A stretch of DNA of 17,030 nucleotides. Origin: JAWLCQ01 sp041687095. Its GTDB lineage: Bacteria; Planctomycetota; Phycisphaerae; SM23-33. Made by a program: the position numbers and the translations under genes. Below, in pieces: positions 9,690 through 16,983 of the stretch (position 1 is its first letter; each line of letters starts with the position of its first letter). The notes under the pieces were generated by a model. The model was not told where the DNA came from. It saw only the letters and a list, made by a program, of their open reading frames with translations, and did no database searches. Location: the NCBI GenBank assembly GCA_041687095.1, contig JAWLCQ010000095.1, positions 1 through 17,030 on the forward strand, given 5' to 3'.

Positions 9690-10939
9690 CCTACCGCCGC
9701 GTCCGAGTCCACGACAGCTACGACCGCGTCGCCGAGATCCAGCCCATCCCGTGCCCATCCCCCCCGCCGTGGGCCGCGGATGTCTCGCAGGCCCCGGCCG
9801 CCTGGGCGCCCGCGGCGCAGACCCCCCTGTTCGCCCCGCCCATCCCGTTCGTGATCCCCCCGCTCCGCGACGACGAGCCGTTCCATCCGCACAACCACTG
9901 CCCGTCCATCGCCTGGGGGCCCAACGGGGACCTGCTGGCCGTCTGGTTCAGCACCATCCGCGAGGAAGGCACGGAGATGACCATCCTCGCCAGCCGCCTG
10001 CGCCAAGGCCGCCGTGCGTGGGACCCCGCGGCGGAGTTCTTCAAGGCGCCCGACCGGAACATGACCGGCAGCAGCATCTTCTACGACGAAGTCTCCGGCC
10101 TGCTGCACCACATCAACGGCATGGGGCGCGAGGGCGTCGAGGGGTGGGGCGACCTGGTCCTCGTGCACCGCACCAGTCGCGACAGCGGAGTCACCTGGTC
10201 GGCCCCGCGTGCCGTCAGCCACGACGCCCGCTACCAGCGCCGCAATCAGCCCATCGCGGGCATGCTCCGAACGCGCTGCGGGTGCCTGCTCCAGCTCTGC
10301 GACGCCACCGACGGGGGCGTCGGCGATACCGCCGTCCACATCAGCCGCGACGACGGGTGCTCCTGGCGCGACGCCGGCGGGAACATCCGCGGCATCCATG
10401 CCGGAGCGGTCGAACTCGCCGACGGGCGATGGCTCGCCTTCGCCCGCGGCCGGGACATCGACGGGCGCATGCCCCTGAGCCTCTCCGGCGACCAGGGCGA
10501 GACGTGGAGGCACGCCGCCAGCGAGTTTGCCCCGATCGGAGCGGCCCAGCGGCTGGCGCTGCTCCGGCTGCGCGAAGGGCCGCTGCTGCTGCTGTCCTTC
10601 ACCGGCCCGCGCGACGACACCGCGGGCGCCCGCTTCGTCCGCGACGACGGGACGGAGTTCCGCGGGCGGGGCCTGTTCGCGGCCGTGTCCGAGGACGACG
10701 GGCAGTCCTGGCCGGTGCGGAGGCTGCTGACGAGGGGCGAGGGCACGTTTCAGACCGGGCCGTACTTCGGGGCAAAGGTGCGGCGCCCGCCGATCGTCAC
10801 CACCACGCCCGACCTCGCCGAGACCGAAGGCTACCTCGCCGCCACGCAGACGCCCGACGGCATCATCCACCTGCTCTCCAGCCGCCTCCACTACCGCTTC
10901 AACCTGGCGTGGGTGTCCAACGCCAACCCCTGCCGCTGA
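9686..10939 (+). CDS. Sialidase-like (BNR/Asp-box) beta-propeller protein
   Basis: The 417-aa protein contains four Asp boxes (SxDxGxxW): SRDSGVTW (164-171), SRDDGCSW (220-227), SGDQGETW (267-274) and SEDDGQSW (335-342). Their spacing of about 47-68 residues fits the blades of a six-bladed propeller. An early segment, HNHCPSIAWGPNGDLLAVWF (71-90), is the first-blade signature of the bacterial sialidase-like/BNR family. A classical FRIP arginine is not seen at that place, so hydrolysis of sialic acids specifically is doubtful. Other glycosides, or a binding role, are possible. No signal peptide is evident from this start, so the location is uncertain. ATG 9686 is chosen because GGAG lies 5 bases upstream and it overlaps the preceding frame by ATGA. 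The longer open frame from 9209 covers a repeat and is not supported. Confidence 0.82.
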   Translation: MTYRRVRVHDSYDRVAEIQPIPCPSPPPWAADVSQAPAAWAPAAQTPLFAPPIPFVIPPLRDDEPFHPHNHCPSIAWGPNGDLLAVWFSTIREEGTEMTILASRLRQGRRAWDPAAEFFKAPDRNMTGSSIFYDEVSGLLHHINGMGREGVEGWGDLVLVHRTSRDSGVTWSAPRAVSHDARYQRRNQPIAGMLRTRCGCLLQLCDATDGGVGDTAVHISRDDGCSWRDAGGNIRGIHAGAVELADGRWLAFARGRDIDGRMPLSLSGDQGETWRHAASEFAPIGAAQRLALLRLREGPLLLLSFTGPRDDTAGARFVRDDGTEFRGRGLFAAVSEDDGQSWPVRRLLTRGEGTFQTGPYFGAKVRRPPIVTTTPDLAETEGYLAATQTPDGIIHLLSSRLHYRFNLAWVSNANPCR

Positions 10940-11076
10940 CGTGCCTCCCAATCCGGGCGCCTCACGGGTTCGCAGAGCCCGCGTTCCGCCGCGCGCCCAT
11001 GCGAACACGGCTGTGAACAGCGCCGCCGCGGCGCCGGCGACGGCGGCTTTGCGATGGCCGCCGCCCCGGGGATATC

Positions 11077-11106
11077 TTGCCATGGGCGGTTTTAGATGCG
11101 TATACT
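11077..11106 (+). promoter_or_regulatory. Sigma70-type promoter of the exported-protein operon
   Basis: TTGCCA (11077-11082) and TATACT (11101-11106), each one base off consensus, are 18 bases apart. The first gene starts 45 bases downstream. This is a strong match and suggests constitutive expression of the operon that follows. Confidence 0.65.
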
Positions 11107-11151
11107 CTGCGCGAACGAGGAGAGAGTACCGCACCTGGTAAGGAAGGAGCT

Positions 11152-12150
11152 ATGTCCATGCGCGCAGCCGGACTTGGGCTGGGTCTGATCGTGGGGTTGG
11201 GATGGGTTCTGGCGGGCTGCGGAGAGGAGAAGATTCAACTCCGCTACGAGCGGCAGCCGGAGTACGCGATCCCGACGCAGGTGCAGCGGATCGGCGTGGC
11301 CCAGTTCCAGGGCCAGTCGGCGGAGGACCGCAAGTGGGCGGACATTGCGTCCGACCGCTTGGCGGGAGAGCTGGCGGAGGCGGAGCGCGGCCAGAAGCGG
11401 TTTGAACTCGTCGACCGCAAGCGGATCGGGCAGATCCTGGACGAGCGGGACCTGCAGATGGCGGTGACGGACAACGCATCGGCGGCGCAGATGGGGCAGT
11501 TGGCGGGCGTGGACGCGATCGTCTACGGGACCGTGCACGTGGACTCCCAAGACCAATCCGCCGAGCGAACCTCGCTGAGCCTCAGCGACCGGGGAACCAA
11601 GACGGTCCACTACACGCGTCGGACGTGCATGGTCGACGTGCACTTCACGCTGGACGACCCCAAGACGGGCAAGACGCTGGCGGCGGCGTCGTGCACGCGG
11701 CAGTACGATTCGGACGCCTCCTCCGCCCCCGACGCCAAGAACCCCAAGAACATGGTCAAGATGCTCGGGTTCTCAGGCAACGAGCCGCCCCCGACGGACC
11801 AGATCCTCAGCGCCCTCATCGACGAGTGCGTGCGGGAGTTCGTGAGCAAGATCCGCCTGACGGAGGTCGTCGTCGAGGAGCAGCTCCAGAAGGGCAAGAG
11901 CGAGGCGGTCAAGACGGGCAACACCCTCGCCAAGGCCGGGGACTACCGCGAGGCCCTGGAGTGCTACGAGCAGGCCCTCTCCGCCAACCCCGCCGATCAC
12001 GGGGCCCTTTTCAACGCCGGGCTCATGCACGAGGCCCTGGGCGAGTTGGGCGCGGCCGAGGCCCTCTACGACCGCGCCTTCCGCCTGGAGGCCAAGGAGC
12101 GGTACGTGATGGCGCGGCAGCGCGTGAGAAAAGTCGGCGCTGCGGACTAA
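11152..12150 (+). CDS. CsgG/FlgO-like lipoprotein with C-terminal TPR repeats
   Basis: The 332-aa protein begins with a lipoprotein signal: basic start, hydrophobic core and lipobox LAGC with C23 as the lipidation site. It is therefore probably attached to the outer membrane facing the periplasm. Residues about 44-245 follow the CsgG-type pattern: RIGVAQFQGQ, RLAGELAE, RFELVDRKRIGQILDERDLQ, then QLAGVDAIVYGTV and a strand-rich part ending near IDECVREFVSKI. The same fold occurs in FlgO and LpoB-like proteins. Residues about 258-330 hold two TPR motifs (GDYREALECYEQALSANPAD and LGELGAAEALYDRAFRLEAK). ATG 11152 has AAGGAAGGAGC just upstream. It is the first gene of a probable operon with the LPP20-like and FlgT-like genes. 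Confidence 0.83.
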   Translation: MSMRAAGLGLGLIVGLGWVLAGCGEEKIQLRYERQPEYAIPTQVQRIGVAQFQGQSAEDRKWADIASDRLAGELAEAERGQKRFELVDRKRIGQILDERDLQMAVTDNASAAQMGQLAGVDAIVYGTVHVDSQDQSAERTSLSLSDRGTKTVHYTRRTCMVDVHFTLDDPKTGKTLAAASCTRQYDSDASSAPDAKNPKNMVKMLGFSGNEPPPTDQILSALIDECVREFVSKIRLTEVVVEEQLQKGKSEAVKTGNTLAKAGDYREALECYEQALSANPADHGALFNAGLMHEALGELGAAEALYDRAFRLEAKERYVMARQRVRKVGAAD

Positions 12151-12191
12151 CGTTTCCCTTCCCCTGCTGTCGATGTAAAGAGCGTTTCGCA

Positions 12192-12210
12192 GGCCCGGTG
12201 CCTCCGGGCC
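12192..12210 (+). terminator. Intercistronic hairpin, possible attenuator
   Basis: GGCCCGG (12192-12198) and CCGGGCC (12204-12210) form a perfect 7-bp stem around loop TGCCT. It lies between the first and second genes of the exported-protein operon. Only a weak T-rich stretch follows (ATTCTGTCT), so partial termination or mRNA protection is as likely as full termination. Confidence 0.4.
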
Positions 12211-12257
12211 CGCATTCTGTCTGCAAGTCCGGGCCACCCGGAAAAGGAGAGCAAAGG

Positions 12258-13628
12258 ATGAGCAAGGCTACGAGAATGATTGCATTGCTGTGCGTCGTGG
12301 GGCTGGCGGGGTCGTTGGGGTTCGGGCAGGCGGCGGACCTGCAGCGGTCGGCGCAGTCGAAGCTGCTCGCCTACCGCGCCGCCCGCGCCGACGCCATTCG
12401 CAAGCTCGCCGAGCGGATCCAGGGCCTGGCGATCACGTCCGAGACGAGCGTCCGCGACTTCGTCACCGAGAGCGACCAGATCCAGACCTCCCTCACCGCC
12501 TGGCTGAGCGGGGCGGAGGAGGTCGGCAAGCCCCGCCACATGGAGGACGGGACCTGCGAGGTCACCATGCAGGTGACGCTCGAGGAGGTCAAGGTCAACC
12601 TCGAGCGGTTCCACAAGGAGTACTACAAGGGCGACCGGGTCAAGATGAAGGACCTCGAGAAGCTCACCATCACCACCGAGGAGAAGGTCCTCAAGGAGAC
12701 GGGCATGGGCGCCCCGCGGGTCTACGAGGCCATGGAAGAGCCCGGAATCGCCGTCCCCCTCGCCAACACCGCCGTCGACAGCCTCGACAACCTCCGCAAC
12801 CCGGCGAAGGCGTTCTGGCTGGCCCACGTGCAGCCGCAGGGCCGCCTGATGGCCGTCCGGGCCGCCCGCGTGGACGGCATGCGCCGCCTCGCCGAGCGGA
12901 TCGCCGGGGTCTACATCACCTCCGAGACCACCGTCCGCGACTTCGTCGCCGAGAGCGATGAGACCAACGTCAGCATGCAGGCCTTCCTCCGCGGGGCCCG
13001 CGAGAAGAGCATCCGCTACCACGACGACGAGCTGATCGTCGAGGTGGACATGGAGGTCACGATGACCACCGTCTACGCCCAGCTCAAGAGCTGGGGCGAG
13101 GCCCACTTCAAGGGCGACCAGGTCAAGATGAAGAAGCTCGAGGAACTCACCGTCACCACCAAGGACGAGATCCTCAAGGAAACCGGCATGGGCGTACCCC
13201 CCACCAAGTACCTCAAGGGCGCCGACGAGGCCATGGTCGCCGTCGTCAACCTCGGGGCGCAGACCCCCGGCTGGGCCACGCAGACGATGAAGGCCACCGG
13301 CTACGGGGCCATCAGCGACGCCCACGCCGATAACCCCGCCCAGGCGAAGCTCATGGCCTACCGCGCCGCCGAACTCGACGCCCGCCGCAAGCTCGCCGAG
13401 CAGATCAACGGCCTGGTCATTACGTCCAACACCTCCGTGCAGGACTTCGTGACCGCCGATGACCGCATCGAAACGTCCATGCTCGCCTTCCAGCAGGGCG
13501 CGCACGTCCTGGACAACTCCAGGCGAATCGCCGAGGACGGGACCGCCGAAGTAACGGTCGAGATCGACCTCAAGCCCCTGTGGGACATGGTCGTCTACTA
13601 CCGCCGCGAAGGCGTGTTCGCCCGCTAG
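12258..13628 (+). CDS. Exported protein with three tandem LPP20/FlgP-like domains
   Basis: The 456-aa protein has a Sec signal peptide (TRMIALLCVVGLAGSLGFGQA, cleavage near residue 25). A domain is repeated three times, at about 32-145, 193-306 and 361-450. Each copy opens with A(Y/V)RAAx(A/V/L)D...(K/R)LAE(R/Q)I.G..ITS.T.V.DFV (residues 38, 199 and 368). Each then continues with a beta-rich part (EVTMQVTLEEV, VEVDMEVTMTTV, EVTVEIDLKPL). The first two copies also share KGD.VKMK.LE.LT.TT...LKETGMG. The pattern is that of the LPP20 family, to which FlgP of Vibrio belongs. Single-domain members are usual, so three copies suggest internal duplication. There is no lipobox, so the protein is probably soluble periplasmic or outer-membrane associated. 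ATG 12258 is preceded by AAGGAGAGCAAAGG. It follows the CsgG-like gene by 107 bases. Confidence 0.85.
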   Translation: MSKATRMIALLCVVGLAGSLGFGQAADLQRSAQSKLLAYRAARADAIRKLAERIQGLAITSETSVRDFVTESDQIQTSLTAWLSGAEEVGKPRHMEDGTCEVTMQVTLEEVKVNLERFHKEYYKGDRVKMKDLEKLTITTEEKVLKETGMGAPRVYEAMEEPGIAVPLANTAVDSLDNLRNPAKAFWLAHVQPQGRLMAVRAARVDGMRRLAERIAGVYITSETTVRDFVAESDETNVSMQAFLRGAREKSIRYHDDELIVEVDMEVTMTTVYAQLKSWGEAHFKGDQVKMKKLEELTVTTKDEILKETGMGVPPTKYLKGADEAMVAVVNLGAQTPGWATQTMKATGYGAISDAHADNPAQAKLMAYRAAELDARRKLAEQINGLVITSNTSVQDFVTADDRIETSMLAFQQGAHVLDNSRRIAEDGTAEVTVEIDLKPLWDMVVYYRREGVFAR

Positions 13629-13652
13629 TCCCCCGAACGACCGACTCCCAAC

Positions 13653-13676
13653 GCCCCCGGCCTGCGTCCGGGGGGC
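13653..13676 (+). terminator. GC-rich hairpin after the LPP20-like gene
   Basis: GCCCCCGG (13653-13660) pairs with CCGGGGGGC (13668-13676, one extra G) around CCTGCGT. No T-tract follows. It may be an attenuator or an mRNA-stabilising structure ahead of the FlgT-like gene. Confidence 0.35.
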
Positions 13677-13805
13677 GGCGTCCGAACCCGGTATTCCCCG
13701 GTAGACGACGACGCCTCCCCGACGCGGCCGGGGGCGCGGGGAGTTCCCTCGCCCTGTCCGCTGCGATCACCGCACCACCCCGACCGCCCCCCGGAGGATC
13801 CTGCC

Positions 13806-14966
13806 ATGACCATCCGACTCCCCCTGGCCTCGCTCGCCTGCCTTGCCCTGCTCCTGACCTCCGCACCCCTCCTGGCCCAAGCCCGCCCGGGGGCGGAAGT
13901 GGACAAGTGGGTTCTCGCCGATGGGCAGGCGGCCGGCACCGATCCCAAAGCCGCCGACGAGGCCCTCGCCTACGCCCTTCGCAACGCCGTCGAGTCCGCC
14001 TGCGGCACGTTCCTGACCGCCCAGTCCGAGGCCCGCGACTACCAGACCGTCTACGACCAGGTCCTCTCCAACACCGCCGGGTACGTCATCGAGTACAAGA
14101 TCGTGAAGGCGTGGACCGAGGACGACCTCTCCCACGCCCGCGTCCGCGCCCGCGTCTCGACGAAGAAGTTCGAGGAGAACTGGGCCCGCATCGCCCACAC
14201 CCTCAACCGCGAAAACAACCCCCGCATGATCGTCGCCATCGTCGACGCCGACCGCGACCCCAAGGACGAGAACGTGCCCCCCAGCTCCGTCCAGAATAAG
14301 ATCGAGGAGTTCCTCCTCGCCAAGAACATCGAACTCGTCGACCGCCAGACCATCTCCGAAGTCACCAAACGCGATATCCTCCTCGCCGCCCTCAAGGACG
14401 ACGAGAAGGAGGTCGCCTCCGTGGGCGCCCGCTTCAAGGCCGACGTCGTCCTCCTCGGCCGGGCCGAGGCGAAGTACGGCAAGACGCTCAGCGTCCGCGG
14501 CGTGGACATGCACCAGTTCACCGCCTCGCTGTCGGTCCGCGTCGTGCAGAGCGACTCCGGCCGCGTGCTCACCGTCAAGACCTTCGGGCCCATCACCACC
14601 AACGTCCTGCAGAAGGGCGGCGGGGCCGAGAAGGCCCTCGCCAAGCTCGCCGATGAGTCCAACCCCGCCATCCTCACCGCCGTCGTCGACGCTTGGCGGA
14701 AGCGCGAGACCAGCTACCGCACCATCCAGATCTCCGTCTCCGGAATGGACTTCGGCGGGTGGAAGACCTTCCGAAAGGAGGCGGAGACCCTCCGCCCGGT
14801 GAAGGCGCTGCGCCTGCGGGAGATCACCGAGTCCGTCGCCCACATCGACGTCGAGTACACCCTCTCCGCCGAGAACCTCGCCGACCAGCTCACCGAACTG
14901 GAGACCGTGAAGCTCGACGTCACCGAGATCACCGCCAACCGCGTGAAGTTCAAGGTCGCCGAGTGA
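13806..14966 (+). CDS. FlgT-like exported protein
   Basis: The 386-aa protein has a signal peptide (LPLASLACLALLLTSAPLLA, cleavage after A26 in AQA). Residues about 31-125 resemble the FlgT N-terminal domain: A..AL..A....CGTFLTAQS, DYQTVYDQVLSNTAGYVIEY, then KIVKAW and a strand RVRARVS. Residues about 140-265 resemble the CsgG-like middle domain (RMIVAIVDAD, KNIELVDRQTISEVTKRDIL, FKADVVLLGRAEAKYG). The C-terminal 90 residues (ISVSGMDFGGWKTFRKEAE to LADQLTELETVKLDV) have a beta-alpha-beta pattern. In Vibrio, FlgT builds the H ring around the flagellar basal body together with FlgO and FlgP. Here it follows homologue-like genes of both, so the three probably form one outer-membrane-associated complex. 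ATG 13806 has CCGGAGG seven bases upstream. Confidence 0.8.
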   Translation: MTIRLPLASLACLALLLTSAPLLAQARPGAEVDKWVLADGQAAGTDPKAADEALAYALRNAVESACGTFLTAQSEARDYQTVYDQVLSNTAGYVIEYKIVKAWTEDDLSHARVRARVSTKKFEENWARIAHTLNRENNPRMIVAIVDADRDPKDENVPPSSVQNKIEEFLLAKNIELVDRQTISEVTKRDILLAALKDDEKEVASVGARFKADVVLLGRAEAKYGKTLSVRGVDMHQFTASLSVRVVQSDSGRVLTVKTFGPITTNVLQKGGGAEKALAKLADESNPAILTAVVDAWRKRETSYRTIQISVSGMDFGGWKTFRKEAETLRPVKALRLREITESVAHIDVEYTLSAENLADQLTELETVKLDVTEITANRVKFKVAE

Positions 14967-14977
14967 CGGGGGGAGCG

Positions 14978-15005
14978 GGAACCAGGAACCAGGAACCGGG
15001 AACCT
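14978..15005. repeat. Tandem heptamer GGAACCN
   Basis: Four consecutive 7-base units (GGAACCA, GGAACCA, GGAACCG, GGAACCT) follow the FlgT-like stop codon. They are a short tandem repeat without coding role, of the type common in intergenic regions of repeat-rich genomes. Confidence 0.7.
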
Positions 15006-15059
15006 GGGACAGATGCGCGGATCGGATGCGTAGTTTGGCGGCGGGCGGCACGACCGCCC

Positions 15060-15128
15060 TCGCCCGCTCAGCGGGCGAAAGCCCTTCTCCCAGAGGGAGA
15101 AGGTGTCGCGCAGCGACGGATGAGGGGA
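15060..15128. repeat. Two adjacent hairpins, REP-like intergenic element
   Basis: TCGCCCGC (15060-15067) pairs with GCGGGCGA (15071-15078) around TCA. Then CCTTCTCCC (15083-15091) pairs with GGGAGAAGG (15095-15103) around AGA. The second hairpin and the following TGTCGCGCAGCGACGGATGA resemble a palindromic element dispersed in many GC-rich bacterial genomes. It could also terminate the upstream operon, although no T-tract follows. Confidence 0.6.
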
Positions 15129-15168
15129 CCCCGAGCATGCGGGGCGCCCCGACCGCGCGAAGACTGAT

Positions 15169-16353
15169 ATGACCATCCCGACCTCCCCCGACATCCTCGC
15201 CCGCAAGCCCGTCCTCCGCGTGATCGGCCTGATGTCGGGCACGTCCGCCGATGGGATCGACGCCGCCCTCGTCGACGTCCACGCCCACCGCGTGGAGGTG
15301 CTCGCCCTCGCCTCGCGCCCCTACCCCCCCACCGTCCGCTCGGCGGTGCTGCAACTCGCCACCGCGGAGACCCTCCGCCTCGACGACCTGTGCCGCTGGA
15401 ACGTCGCCCTGGGCGAGCGGTTCGCGGCCGCCGCCCTGGCGGCCATCGCTACCGCGGGCGTTCCGCACGACAGCGTGGACCTGATCGGATCGCACGGGCA
15501 GACCGTCCGCCACCTCCCGCGTCCGCACCGCACCGGGGGATACGCCGTCCGCGCCACGCTCCAGATCGCCGCCCCCGCCGTCATCGCCGAGCGCACCCGC
15601 CTGCCCGTCGTCGCCGACTTCCGCCCCCGCGACCAGGCGGCAGAGGGCGAGGGCGCCCCGCTCGTGCCCTTCGCGGACCACTGGCTGTACGCGCACGGCA
15701 CGCGCACGCGGGCGGTGCTCAACATCGGGGGCATCGCCAACGTCACCTTCCTCCCCGCGGGGGGCGGGCTCGCGAGCGTGCTGGCCTTCGACACCGGGCC
15801 CGGGAACATGGTCCTCGACCGCCTGATGCACGTCCTGAGCAACGGGAGGCAGCGGTACGACCGCAACGGGGCACTCGCCGCCCGCGGGACCGTCTGCGAA
15901 CCGCTCCTTCGCGAGCTGCTCCGCCACCCCTTCCTCCGCCGCCGCCCGCCGAAGTCCACCGGCCGTGAGGACTTCGGGACCGCCTGCACCGACGCCCTGC
16001 TCGCTCGCGGGGGGGCGTTGGGGCTGTCAGACGCGGACGTGATGGCGACGGCGGCGGGGTGGACGGCGGGGAGCGTGGCGGAGGCATTTCGCCGCTTCGC
16101 GCCCGCGCCCGTGGACGAGGTGATCCTGTGCGGGGGAGGCGCGAGGAATGCGACGCTGACGGGGATGCTCGCGGAACGCCTGGCCCCGGCGAGGCTGACG
16201 ACGACGGAGGAGTACGGCCTGGCGATCGAGGCGAAGGAGGCGGTGTCCTTTGCGATCCTGGCGGCGGCGACCGTGCGGGGCGTGCCCAACAACGTCCCCA
16301 CCGCGACGGGGGCCAAGCGGAGCGTGATCCTCGGGAGCCTCACGCCCGCCTGA
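15169..16353 (+). CDS. anmK: Anhydro-N-acetylmuramic acid kinase
   Basis: The 394-aa protein matches AnmK over its whole length. GLMSGTSADGIDAAL (20-34) is the ATP/phosphate signature, and GSHGQTVRH (107-115) follows. DFRPRDQAAEGEGAPLVPF (150-168) is the segment that holds the family's catalytic Asp. LNIGGIANVT (184-193), FDTGPGNMVLD (207-217), PPKSTGREDFG and the late VILCGGGARN are also present. The enzyme phosphorylates and opens 1,6-anhydro-MurNAc, giving MurNAc-6-phosphate for recycling of peptidoglycan fragments. This implies the organism makes or at least recycles peptidoglycan. ATG 15169 has only a weak ribosome site (GAAGACTGAT), so a slightly different start is possible. The gap to the FlgT-like gene carries repeats and hairpins, so it is probably a separate transcription unit. 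Confidence 0.95.
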   Translation: MTIPTSPDILARKPVLRVIGLMSGTSADGIDAALVDVHAHRVEVLALASRPYPPTVRSAVLQLATAETLRLDDLCRWNVALGERFAAAALAAIATAGVPHDSVDLIGSHGQTVRHLPRPHRTGGYAVRATLQIAAPAVIAERTRLPVVADFRPRDQAAEGEGAPLVPFADHWLYAHGTRTRAVLNIGGIANVTFLPAGGGLASVLAFDTGPGNMVLDRLMHVLSNGRQRYDRNGALAARGTVCEPLLRELLRHPFLRRRPPKSTGREDFGTACTDALLARGGALGLSDADVMATAAGWTAGSVAEAFRRFAPAPVDEVILCGGGARNATLTGMLAERLAPARLTTTEEYGLAIEAKEAVSFAILAAATVRGVPNNVPTATGAKRSVILGSLTPA

Positions 16354-16395
16354 AAGAATTGCGGATTGCGGGGGAACAGGAATCCGCGTAACCGT

Positions 16396-16427
16396 TCACG
16401 CCCTTCCAAACAGCGGGAAGGGCGTGA
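16396..16427 (+). terminator. Hairpin downstream of anmK, possible terminator
   Basis: TCACGCCCTTCC (16396-16407) and GGAAGGGCGTGA (16416-16427) form a perfect 12-bp stem around an 8-base loop, 42 bases after the anmK stop. No T-run follows, so termination strength is uncertain. Confidence 0.5.
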
Positions 16428-16499
16428 GGAAAGGAACATGCCGGCACCCAGGCGGGCGGCCTGTCCCCTCTCCCCACCGGCCCCGTGCCGCTGGCCTCT

Positions 16500-16815
16500 T
16501 CTTCTCCCCACCGACCCCGCGTCGGTGGTAAACGGCTATCGACTACTGCGGCGGTCCCCTCCCATCCCGCTCGTCCTCCTGCTCCCCACCGACCCTGCGT
16601 CGGTGGTAAGCCGGCTTCCTGACTACGGGATCACCCACGGGCGCGGACGGTGCGCGGGCCCGGCGCAGCGGCCGTAGTCGAGAGCCGTTTGAACCACCGA
16701 CGCGGGGTCGGTGGGGGAAAGAAGAAGAAGAAGAAGCAGAAGAAGCAAGAGATCCGTGGAGGCTTGCGAGTAGTCGATAGCCGCCTTCCACCGACGCGGG
16801 GTCGGTGGGGAGGTT
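16500..16815. repeat. Symmetrical array of four palindromes inside a long dyad
   Basis: Four copies of a 21-base palindrome (stem CCACCGAC/GTCGGTGG, 5-base core) lie at 16508-16528, 16586-16606, 16694-16714 and 16788-16808. Copies 1 and 2 have core CCCGC or CCTGC. Copies 3 and 4 have the inverse, GCGGG. The flanks are inverted too: CGGCTATCGACTACT (16533-16547) returns as AGTAGTCGATAGCCG (16769-16783), and GACTACGG (16621-16628) returns as CCGTAGTC (16672-16679). A pyrimidine run before copy 1 corresponds to a GAA-rich purine run after copy 3 (16717-16743). The block is thus a roughly 300-bp dyad with its centre near 16650. No protein gene is supported in it. Confidence 0.85.
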
Positions 16816-16862
16816 CGGACGGCGAACGCCTTTCTGAACCCCCCGAGGGCACCGCGTGAACG

Positions 16863-16904
16863 GTTATACACATCCCAGTTGATTCTCGGGCAGCGTCGGT
16901 CTGC
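16863..16904 (-). repeat. Second copy of the PTLPEN-tail repeat
   Basis: This copy corresponds to 9223-9264 and on the minus strand reads PTLPENQLGCV with a TAA stop at 16864-16866. It ends about 10 bases before the REP-like hairpin at 16915, so on the minus strand the hairpin lies just upstream of the tail. No gene joins the two. Confidence 0.6.
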
Positions 16905-16914
16905 CCCGCACCGC

Positions 16915-16983
16915 CTCGAAAAGGGGGACAGGCACCTGCGCGGCAAGAAGCATGCCGCTGCGGAGCCAGTCCCCTTTTTCGAG
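16915..16983. repeat. REP-like hairpin with 31-base arms
   Basis: The left arm (16915-16945, starting CTCGAAAAGGGGGAC) pairs with the right arm (16953-16983, ending GTCCCCTTTTTCGAG) with about six mismatches around loop AGAAGCA. The ends with GGGGACAGGCACC-like sequence resemble REP-type elements associated with IS200/RAYT-like transposases. No transposase is in the window. The remaining bases to 17030 show nothing recognisable. Confidence 0.75.

Noticed and set aside
12147..13505. Long minus-strand frame (452 aa) opposite the LPP20-like gene
   Set aside because: It is a GC-rich shadow made of Val/Leu/Gly/Asp strings. The + strand protein has clear domain repeats and a signal peptide.
13767..15242. 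Minus-strand 491-aa frame opposite the FlgT-like gene
   Set aside because: It is a shadow of a high-GC3 gene, spans an intergenic repeat and has no recognisable motif.
16500..16815. CRISPR array
   Set aside because: The repeats are palindromes in two opposite orientations with unequal spacings (57-87 bases), inverted flanks and no cas genes, unlike a CRISPR.
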